Shown here piece after piece: positions 1 through 12,000 of a stretch of DNA of 64,000 nucleotides. The notes below the pieces were generated by a model. It searched no databases. It saw nothing but the letters and a program-made list of their open reading frames with translations, and was not told where the DNA came from. How positions within the stretch are numbered: position 1 is the stretch's first letter; each line of letters begins with the position of its first letter. The stretch comes from Magnetococcus sp. PR-3. Lineage in GTDB: Bacteria; Pseudomonadota; Magnetococcia; Magnetococcales; Magnetococcaceae. Made by a program: the position numbers and the translations under genes. The stretch is taken from assembly GCF_036689865.1 (NCBI RefSeq), contig NZ_JBAHUQ010000013.1, positions 2,347-66,346 of the forward strand, read 5' to 3'.

Positions 1-3000
1 TATCTCTGTCACCACCACCGATGGAAACGGTGCCACCAGTGATACCGAGATTACCGATGGTTCCATCTCTGTGGAAGTCAGCTCGGTGGCCGACACCGGC
101 ACCTTAAGTGCGGATAATGCCACTGTAAGTGAAGATGGCGGAGCCATTGCTCTGGATATCTCTGCAGCGGTAACCGACACCGATGGATCCGAGAGCATCA
201 CCAGTGTGGTGATCTCTGATGTACCCGATACGGTGACCTTGAGTGCCGGTACCGATAATGAGGATGGTACCTGGACACTGAGTGCCGATGATCTGGATGG
301 TTTGACCGCCGAGGTAGATGGTGATGTCTCCGGCGTCTTTGATATGGGCGTGCAGGTTAACATTCTGGACAGCGATGCCGATGCTGGTGGCGATGACACC
401 TCGACCGTCTCTACCAACTTTACCCTGACGGTGGATCCTGAAGCCGATGGGGTGACCATCACCGATGGTTCCGCCACCGGTAGCGAAGATAGCTGGATCT
501 CAGTTAATGAGCCCACCTTTGAAATTCAGGATACCGATGGTTCCGAGGCCATCAGTGGTGTCACCATCACTGGTATTCCTGATGGGGCCGAGATCCGTAT
601 GGCCGACGGTACCGAGATTGAGGTAACCGATGGCAGTGCTACCATCCCCATGGATTATGTGACCGAAACCGGCGACGACAACAGCTACACCATTGATGGT
701 CTGGAAGTTAAAGCCCCCGAAGATTCTAACGTGGACTTTGACTTGGGTGTGACCGTCACCACCACCGATGACAGCGGTGCCACCACCGATATCACCACCG
801 ATGGTGGTTCCATCTCTGTCACCGTCACCTCCGATGCCGACACCCCCGACCTTTCCGTCAATGATGTGGCCGGTGAAGAGGGTAGCGGTAGCATGGATCT
901 GGATATCCTCACCGCAGTCACCGATACCGATGGCAGTGAATCCATCAGTTCAGTGGTGATCTCCGGTGTGCCCGATACTGTCAGCTTTAATGCCGGTACC
1001 GATAATGAAGATGGCACCTGGACCATGAGTGCCGATGATCTGGATGGTCTACAGATCACTGCCGAGGATGGTACCGCCGGGGTGTTTGACCTTACCGTTA
1101 CCACCAATGTGGTGGATGTGGATGGGGACAACGCTGCCCACAGTGACACCAGCAGTGCCAGTGAGAGCTTTACCTTTACCATCGCCCCTGAGGCCCAGGA
1201 GGTCACCTTTACCGCTGGGGATGCCTCGGGCAGTGAAGATAGCTGGATTGATGTCAGCTCCAGCTTCACCCTGGGCGATACCGATGGTTCTGAGTCCGTT
1301 AGTGCCGTCACCCTGACCGATATTCCCGATGGCGTCACCCTGCAATTGGCCGATGGTACTGAGATTACCGTTACCGATGGCAGCGCTGTGGTACCGATGG
1401 ATAGCGTCACCACCGATGCCGACGGCACTGTCACCATTGATGATCTTCAGGTCATGGCACCAGCCGATTCCAATGTTGATTTCTCCATGGGTATCACCGT
1501 CACCACGACGGATTCCAACGGTGTGGTGACAGACACCCAGACCACCGATGGCACCATCAATGTGGAGGTTACTTCGGTAGCCGATACCCCCACAGTCAGC
1601 GCCCAAGATGCCTCCGTGAATGAAGATGGCGGTGCCGTAGCCATTGACATTGCCAGTGCGGTGACGGATATCGATGGCAGTGAGTCCATCACCAGTGTCG
1701 TCATTGGTGATGTGCCCGACACGGTCACCTTTAACGCCGGTACCGACAACAACGATGGCACCTGGACCTTTGAAGTTGGTGATCTAGATGGTCTGACCGC
1801 CACGGTAGATGGAGATGTCTCCGGCGTGTTTGATATGTCGGTGACCACCAATGTCCTAGATACCGACGCTGATGGAGCCGCCGATAACGATACCAGCAGT
1901 GCATCCACCAGCTTTACCCTGACCGTGGATGCCGATGCCGACAGCGTCAGCATTACCGATGGTAGCGCCGAGGGTATTGAAGATCAGTGGATTGATGTCA
2001 ATGGTACCTTCACCTTGAGTGATACCGATGGCTCCGAGAGCGTTACCGGTGTGACCCTGAGTGGTATTCCCAATGGAGCCACTCTGCAATCGGAAGATGG
2101 CAGCGCCATTACCGTCAATGCCGATGGTACTGCCACTGTCTCCATGGACCTGGTCAGCGACAATGGCGATGGCAGCTACAGCCTGGATGGGTTGCAGGTC
2201 ATGGCCCCCGAAGATTCCAATGTGGACTTCGATATGGGTATTTCGGTAACCAGTGTCGATGGCAATGGGGATAGTACCGATACCCTGGTGACCGATGGCA
2301 CCATCAGTGTCACCGTAACCGGGGATGCCGATACCCCTGATCTTTCTCTCTCCATGGGGGATAGCACCGATGTAGAAGCCAGTGCGGATATCACCATTGA
2401 GAACATGGGTGATGGCGATTATGGGCACGCCAGTGCCGGTTATCACAACACCTATGGCTTCTATACCTTGGATGAGAGCGGTCAACCCAGTGAGGGTGGC
2501 ATTATCTGGGCCGATGCTCATGACTCTGTGGGGGATACCCATACCCTGGAGGGTGTGGATCCTGACAGTGTTGGTTTCTTCGTACTCTCCAACGGCGATA
2601 ACCGTAACGACATTAACGATGGCGATTCAGTCACCTTTGCCCAGAATGATGAAGGTACCTGGCAGGTGATGGACGTAGATGGCAACGTCTTGGTGCACAA
2701 CACCAATGGCGGTCTGTTGATGACCCACGACAAGTTTAATGCCGATGGTGAAGATTACTCTGTCGACAATGCCCTGGGCGGTAACCAGAACTGGGAAGAT
2801 CTGAAGCTGGCCAGCTCCGACAATGATTACAATGATGTCAACATGGATGTCACGGTAGAGGTGGAGAGCGAGGCCCACGTCGCCCATGAGCTGAACATTG
2901 ATACCGGTGTGACCGATACCGATGGTTCCGAATCCGTCACCTCAGTCGTTGTGGATGGTCTGCCTGATGGGGCAAGTCTCTCAGCCGGTACCGACAATGG

Positions 3001-6000
3001 CGATGGCACCTGGACACTGGCTAGCGATGAGTTGGAAGGGCTGGAGATCCACACCGATCAAACCTGGAGTGGTGAGTTCTCCCTGACTGTTACCACCAAC
3101 GTGGCAGATATGGATGAAGGTGGGGTTATTGTTGATGATACCAGCAGCGCCACCGCCTCCATCACCGTCACAGTCGATCCAGAAGCAGATGGCGTCACCT
3201 GGACCGATGGTTTTGCCTCCGGTCAGGAAGATAGTTGGATCGCCGTGGATGAACCGACCTTCACCCTGATTGATACCGACGGTTCCGAATCCATCACCGA
3301 TGTCACCCTGACGGATATTCCTGAGGGCACAGAAATACGCTTGGCGGATGGTACCGAGATCACCGTTGGGGCGGATGGTACCGCGACCATTCCTTCCGAT
3401 GCCATTGTGAGCAATGGTGAGGACAACACCTTTACCATCGACGGATTAGAGATTAAGGGTCCTGAAGATAGCAACGTTGACTTTACCTTAGGCTTTGAGG
3501 TTACCACCACGGACTCTGATGGCGTCAGTACGGTCACGGGATCTACCGAAGGGGAAGGCATTACGGTCAATATTGAGGGCGTGGCCGACGATGTCACCAT
3601 CGACACCAGCTTTAGCGGTGTGGAAGATCAGACCATCGACATGACCGGTCTGGTTACCTTGACCGATACCGATGGTTCTGAGGCCGTCACCAGTGTGGTG
3701 ATCTCAGATGTACCCGGTGATGTGACCTTTAATAACGGTACCGATAATGGTGATGGCAGCTGGACCTTTGATGCCGCGGATCTGGATGATCTCTCCGCCA
3801 CCATCACCACCGAGCATGACTCCGATGACTTTAACCTGAGCGTCACGGTCAACACCGCGGACTATCAGGAAGATGGCAATGGCGGTTATACCAATACGGT
3901 TGATGATACCGCCAGCAAGTCCACCACCGTCACCGTTACTGTCAGCCCCGACGCCGATGGGGTGACCATTGATACTGGCAGTGCCACCGGTCTGGAAGAT
4001 AGCTGGATCACCATGAGTGACTCCACCTTCACCATTGCGTCTGATACCGATGGTTCCGAAGCGGTCACCGCCGTGACCTTAACCGACCTACCCGATGGCA
4101 CCCAGTTGCAGGATGCTGACGGCAACGCCATTACCGTTAACGATGATGGTACCGTCAACATCAGTATGGATCTGGTCAGTGACAATGGTGATGGCAGCTA
4201 TACCCTGAGCGGTGTACAGGTTAAGGCACCTGAAGACTCCAATGTCGACTTTGATATGGGTGTGCGGGTTACCACCACCGATACCAGTGATGATGGTGCG
4301 ACCGACACCACGACCGATGTGGGTACGCTGAATGTTGCGGTCACTGGTGTCGCTGATGATGCAGGGTTTACCGCCACCGATACCTCCGGCACAGAAGATC
4401 AGGCCATTACCCTGGATCTCAGCGGTAGCCTGACCGATACCGATGGTTCGGAAAGCCTGTCGGTGACCATCGACGGTATTCCCGACGGGGCCCAGCTCTC
4501 TGAAGGTTCCGATAATGGTGACGGCTCCTGGACCATCACCAGCACCGTGGATGATCCGGTGGACTTCACCAGCATTGAGCTAAGCGATCTGACCGAGGAC
4601 TTCAGTGGTGAGATCGGTCTGGATGTTAACTGGACCGTCACCGACTTTGATGAAGATGGGGTTACTGTTGATGACACCCTGAGCGGCTCGGAGAGCTTTA
4701 CCGTCACCGTCAATACCGATGCCGATGGAGTGACCATTACCGATGGCAGCGCCAGTGGCGATGAGGACACTTGGATTTCGGTCAACGAGCCCACCTTTGC
4801 CCTGCAGGATACTGATGGATCCGAATCGGTCACCGGCGTGACCATCACCGGTATTCCCGACGGGGCTCAGTTGCAGATGGAAGATGGCACCGCCATCACC
4901 GTCACCGATGGCAGCGCTACCATCCCCATGGATTATGTGGTGGGCACTGGTGATGACAACACTTTCACCATTGATGGTTTGCAGGTTCAGGCCCCTGATG
5001 ATTCCAACGTAGACTTTGACCTGGGTATCACCATCACCACCACCGATGATGATGGGTTGACCAGCGATACCACCACCGATGCGGGCTCTATCAGCGTGGA
5101 GGTTACCGGTGTGGCCGATGGTGTCACCGACATGGCCGATGCAGGCGATGTAGAGGTGGGTGAGGATAAGTGGTTCTACCTGAACGATGCGGATAACGGT
5201 CCTGGTATCTCCAGTGATCTGCTGGATACCGATGGGTCCGAATCCATCCACTATCAGATCAATGCGGATAACAGCGATGTACGTTTGCAAGTTAAAGTAG
5301 GCAATAAATGGAAGAACCAATCCACCGATGAGGATGGTAACTGGAACGTCTCCGCTGAGGATCTGGATGCCGGTGAAGTACGCATGTACGGCGGTTGGCA
5401 CGAAGACACCGACTTTACCGTCAACGTCAACGCCTACACCAAGGATATGGATGAGGATGGCAGCACGGTAGATGACACCAGTGCCATGCAGTCCACCAGC
5501 TTCACCGTAGATGTCCAGTCCGATGCCGATGGCACCAAGATCTCCTTCAACGGCAGCGGTACCGAAGATAGCGGTATAGCCATTAACAACACGATCCAGA
5601 TCTACGATTATGATGGTTCCGAGAGTTTGGAAGGGCCAGTCGTAATCTCTGGTGTGCCTGATGGGGCGACGTTGAGCATCACCGGGGATAATGCCCACCT
5701 GATTACCGACAATGGCGATGGCACCTACAGCATTGATCAGGGTGCTCTAAAGGCCATCGGCACCAAAAATGGTGAAGATTACAAGTGGGAGATTGAGGAT
5801 CTGGTCTTTACGCCAGCCGAGAATGATTCGTCGGATGTACAGCTGACCTTCACCACCACCACCGTCGAAGAGACCGATGATGGCAACGATAAGGTCACCC
5901 AGGTAAGCAGCAAATCCGCCACCATTAAGGTAGAAGCCGATGCCGATGGGGCCATTCTGGCCACCCCAGATGCCACCGGCCTGGAAGATGGTACCATCTC

Positions 6001-9000
6001 TCTGGAACCCTCCATCAGTCTGGATGGGGATATTGATGGCTCTGAGACCATCAGTGGGGATGTGATCATTACCTCTGATGATCCTGGCTCGGTTGGGGCC
6101 AAGATTGTGGTGGATGGCACCACCCTGGAGAGCAGCAGCAGTAAGACCGTTACGGCTGTTACCGACGACGACGGCAACGTGGTGATGGGGGATAATGGTA
6201 AGCCTGAAACTACCACAGAGGTCACCACCACCTGGCGGGTGCCTACCGCACTGCTTAGTGCGACTGAAGATGGGGATGGCAACACCACCGGTTGGACCTT
6301 TGATGATATGACCGTGCAGCCCCCGGCAGATAGCGATGCCGACTTTGACCTGGACTTTTCCTTGGTCATTAGTGATGACGGTGAAGATACCGCCACGGCT
6401 GCCGGTAGCCTGAATGTCACTGTGGATGCTGTGGCTGATGATCCAACCCTTAGCACGCCGGAACGTGCCCGGGGTAAAGAGGATACGGACATTGACCTGA
6501 ACATTAAATCGACCCTTACAGACACCGATGGCTCAGAAACTCTGAGTGTTACCGTCAGCGGTATGCCTGAGGGTTCCTACCTGTCGGCTGGCACGGATAA
6601 TGGGGATGGTACCTGGACCTTGGATCCTGAAGATCTGGATGGTCTCTCTGTTCGTCCACCAGCCAACAGTGATGAGAATTTCTTCCTTGAGGTTACGGCA
6701 ACGGCGACGGAATCCAATGCCACCACAGGGGAAGATAACGCCAATGATGCCGGTGGGGTGGATACCTCCAGCGCGTCAGTGACCAGCCAAATCAAGGTCT
6801 TGGTGATGGGTCAGGCTGATGAGGCAGAGATTGGTGATCTTTCCGCCACCATGACCGAAGATCAGGCTGTGGTTGATGCCCCCGATGGTTCGGTGGTCAT
6901 GGATCTCTCCAGCATCATGCTCACGGAAGATACGGATAACTCTGAGCAGCTCTCGGTCATTATCAGCATGCCCGATGATGCACCAGATGGTGCTTACATC
7001 TGGTCACCAGAGGTGGATGATCTGAGCTATGCCGGTAACGGCAACTGGGCTGTCAGTGCCGACGCTATGGATCAAATCCGTATTGTCTCCCCTGAGGACT
7101 ACTCTGGTGAGATCAATGTGGACGTGAACATTGTGGTCACTGAGCGTGGTTATCTGGTGGATGACAATGGCGAACTGATTCTGGATGATGCCGGGAATGT
7201 ACAGGAGATCAATGGTGGGGATGTCTGGAGCACCATGGAGCAGTACAACATCACCGTGGTGGCCGATGCTGACAACCCCAGTATCGATATCAGTGCTGCG
7301 GGCAATGAGGATACCGCTGGTGGTATTCCCCTGAACATCTCCCCCAGTGTCACCGATGGCAATGACCATGAGGGTGGTGAGATCATCACCCAGGTGACCG
7401 TCTCTGATATTCCGGCTGATGTCACCCTGCTGCAAGGCGGCCTACCCGTTACACCGGATGCCGATGGCAACTATAACTTTGATGCCGGCGATCTGGATGG
7501 GCTGACCCTGGTTACCCCCACCCACAGTAATGAAGATTTTGACATCACCGTCTCGGCCACCGCCATGGACAACAATGGCGATACCGCCACCCGTGAGGTA
7601 AGCCACAACGTTGATGTAACCGGTGTGGCGGATGGGGTGGAGAATCTGCAAGCGGGTCAAACCACAGAGGCGGATACCACCCTGACCATCGACATTGCCC
7701 AGGCAGGTAATGCCAATGGTAACAACAGTGATGACAATGCCGGTGCTTTTGAAGTCTACGTAGTAGATGATGAAGGCAACCGCACCCTGGTCTTTGAAGG
7801 CAATACCGATGTGGCCCTGACCGGTAGCCACAACAATTGGGACAGCATTACCATCGACAGTGTCGATTTCAGTGATCTGAACCCTGAAAATATTATGATC
7901 AAAGGGGCCGATGATGACTCCGCCCTGCGGGTTAACGGCATTACCATTGGTGGTGAACGCTTTGAGGCAGAAACCCATGGTGTGATCGGTAACGATGGCA
8001 ACGGTAATGACAATGGTGGCGGTAGTGTTATCGACAACAATGCCAACGATGGCCATGTTTCCTTAAATGCTGACAACGGTACCCTAACCTTTGGTACCAG
8101 CGATGTCAGTTATGAAGGGGGAGATATCAGTTCAGATATCGCCTCAGACGGGGTTCATCAGATTCCCATCGAGATTCAATCTACCATGATCGATGATGAT
8201 GGCTCGGAAGAACGTTATTACATGGTCACCGATGTACCTGATGGTGCTTTCCTAGCTGCCGGAGTTGATGCCGATGGTGATGCTATACATGCTGGCTTGA
8301 ATGCTGGTGGTGGTCAGTGGATCGTTACCGAAGAGCAGTTGGAAGATTTACACCTGGTACCCCAAGAAGGTTTGGAGACGGGGGATACTTTTGATATCAC
8401 TGTCACCGGCGTTACAGTAGAGAACGATGGGGATATCAATTTTGATGCCAGCGTCACAGTGACCATCGATATTGATACGGACCTGGATCATAGCAATAAC
8501 CCCGGCCCTGGTAATGGTCATCCCAATAGTGATATGGCCTGGGATGGTGAAGTGAGCGGTGTCTCCATCAATAGTGGTGGTACAGGTAATGAAGACCATG
8601 CCATTGACATGGGTATCTCTGTGGAATCCCTGGAAATAGATGAGGGAGAGCAGGTTGAGACGGATACCATTGATACGCAGGCTATGCTTGATGCGGGATA
8701 TACCAATCAAGATGGTCAGTGGAGTACGACTGAGACGGAAACCTTCACCAACACAAGAACTGAGCTCCAGGATGTAGATGTTGAACAACAACGGGAAGTT
8801 GTTGACTCCGATGCCATGGAGTCCGCCGGTTGGAGTGATAATGGTGAGAACTGGGAGAAGACAGTTCAGGAAGAGTTTGAAAATACCCGAACTGTTGATG
8901 GTGACGATATTCTGGGAACCCGCGATACCGACACCGTTGATTCTCAAGCTATGACCGATGATGGTTTTACGCTTCAAGATGGTGAATGGGGGACAGCAGG

Positions 9001-12000
9001 CACGGAGACCTTCACCAACACAAGAACAGAGCTCCAGGATGTTGATGTGGAACAGGAGCGGGAAGTTGTTGATTCCGATGCCATGGAAACCGCTGGCTGG
9101 AGTCAAAATGATGATGGCCAGTGGGAGAAGGATGTTGCACAAGTTCAAACAGATGACACAAGCTTCAACTTAAACCAAGCAGGCGATACAGCTTCTTATG
9201 ATGTGACGGCTACAGATAGTGTCGATATCAACATCAAGTCGTTTAAAACCGGCAAGGATGATGGCGAAGTTGTTCTGACATATACAGATGGTTCGAGCAG
9301 TACGGTAGATATTGATGATGTATACACCGGCAACAATGGTACGGATACATTTACCATTGACCTAGCTGACGGACTAACGCTCGCCAATGTTAGTATTTCC
9401 CATACGGGTTCTGGCCAGGGTGGCGGTGCGAATAGCCAAGAGTTCAAAGTTGAAGGGATTTCAACCACTGAAACCACGACCGATGTTGCAGAAGGTAATG
9501 AGATCTTAATGACCACAGAGACTTACACGGTCACAGAGCAGCAGGAAGTTGAAGTCTCATTTCAAGATACCCGAGAGACCTTCACCCCTGCGACAGATGA
9601 TGATCTGATCTACGAAACTGAGACCTACGTTGTTGATGAAAACATCTATACGGAGACTTTCACAGATACCAGAGATGTGACAGTGACCGCAGATGATGAT
9701 GATCTCCTCATGACCACTGAGACCTATACTGTTACAGAACAGCAGGAGGTTGTTGTTGAGTTTGAAGATACCAGAGAGGTCTTGACGGCCATAGATGAAG
9801 ATAACAACATCTATGAGACGACCACTGTACCCACCGATGGTAGTGAAATGACTACCTTTGTGATAGCCGATGAGGATATTCCCGAAGGGGCCACCTTGTC
9901 AGCGGGTATCTATAACCCCATCGATGAAACCTGGGTCTTCAGCATGGAGGATGTGGAGACTCTTGAGATCACACCACCAGAAGATTTCAGTGGGGATCTG
10001 AACATCCCCATGACCGCTATCACGATGGATGTGAATGGCCAGGAGCTGGAGCAGGATCACACGGTGACGGTGGATGTGAATGCTGTGACCGATGGCCCCA
10101 ACATCTCCGTCGCCCCAGCAAGTGGGGATGAAGATACCATCATCGATCTGGATGTGAACTTAAGCATGTCCGATACCGATGGTAGTGAAACCCTAAGCGG
10201 TGTCCTTGAAGTAGAAGGGGTGCCGGACGGGGCAGAGCTGAACATGGGTAGCCTTAACGAAGATACCGGCAACTGGGAGATTGATGTTGCCGATCTAACC
10301 GTTACAGCAACGGCAGATAATGGTACCGCCACCGCTTGGAGTACCGATGGTCTCCAGATCACCCCAGCAGCGGATGACAATACCAACTTTGATCTGACCT
10401 TTAATGCCACCGGTGGTGAAGGTGGTGTGGATGGAGCCAATGATGTGCAGGTTAGCGCGACGGTCACTGTAGATGTCGAAGCGGTAGCCGATAATGTGAT
10501 CCTGACCGTTGAGGATCAAGAGACGGTGGGTCTAGAAGGGGAAGGCATTCAGTTAGAAGGCCTCTCCGCCATGCTCGATGGTGGTGATGGGGAGACCGTG
10601 AACGTGGTGATCTCTGGATATCCTGATGAGTCCAGCTTCTCCCACGGCTTTAGCAATGGGGATGGCACCTGGAGTGTTGCCCCCGAAGATCTGGACGCAT
10701 TGAACATTAAATCCCCCAGCAACTGGTCCGGGGAGATGGATCTAGAGCTGACCTCCTACTCTCTGGAGCGGGATCCAGAGAGTGGCAATATTGATATCCA
10801 AGCCAACAGCTCAGCCTCGTTCAGCATTGTCTTTGAGGAAGATGCCAGTGTGCATCAATCTGAAGCCAACGATGCCTCTGGGATTGAAAACAATGCCATC
10901 AGCCTAAACCTGAGCTCAGCATCCTTTGATACCCAGGATGATTCACCAGAAACCATGTTGATCACGCTAAATGGTTTACCAGAAGGATCGGAGCTCTCCG
11001 CTGGTGTTGAAAATGATGATGGCACCTGGAGCCTGACCGGGGATCAGCTCAACGGGTTGACCTTCAACCCACCTGAGGATTTCTACGGTACGGTGGATGC
11101 CACCATGTCGGTATCCAGTGACCAGAACAATGAAACAGTCTTGGATGTGGGTCTAGGCTTCACCATCACGGTGGATGACGTACCCACCGTCTCTACCCCC
11201 TCCGAGATAATTTATGACGATCTGAGCGGCTCGGTGGATGTGGGCTCCCATATCGAGATCAACGACAACGATAGCGATAACATGAGCGGTGCCACCATCA
11301 CCATCACCGATGGGGAAGGATCTGAAGATGCCTTCAGCTTTGACGGCTATGAGGTGGAAGAGCACAGCAATGATGATGGCAGCTCCACCTTTATGATTGC
11401 CGGAACCGCCATTGTGGTCACCGGTGCTGGTATTGATGGGGATGGTCCGTTGACCCTCTCTGGTACCGCCACCACGGGTGAGTATGAGGATATTCTGCAA
11501 TCCATCCAGCTGGATGTCGCCGATGGCGGTACCCGCAGCATCTCTGTAGAGGTTACCGATGAAGAGGGTGCCACCAGTGAGGCCGGAAACTTTGACATCA
11601 CTGTACGTGAAGATGAGTTGGCTCTGGCCGATGGTGAAGATGGCACCTTGATCGGTGGCGATACCCACGATGTACTCACCGGTGGGGATGGCGATGACAC
11701 CCTTAGCGGTGGTGCCGGTGATGATGTGATCTCCGGTGGGGATGGTGATGATGTGATCGAAGGTGGTGCCGGTGACGATATGCTCTCCGGTGGCGCTGGG
11801 GATGATCTGTTTATCTTCGGTATGAATGAGGGGTCCGACTTCATCAGCGGTGGTAGTGACTACAACGATGTGATCCGTATGGATGGCATGTCCGATGATC
11901 CCAACCTGGAACTGGGGGATGTGGGCAACTGGACCATCGAAACCGATGCCGAATACAGCGTTACCGAGCTGGAGATCAACGGCGATGTATTCGACGCGAT

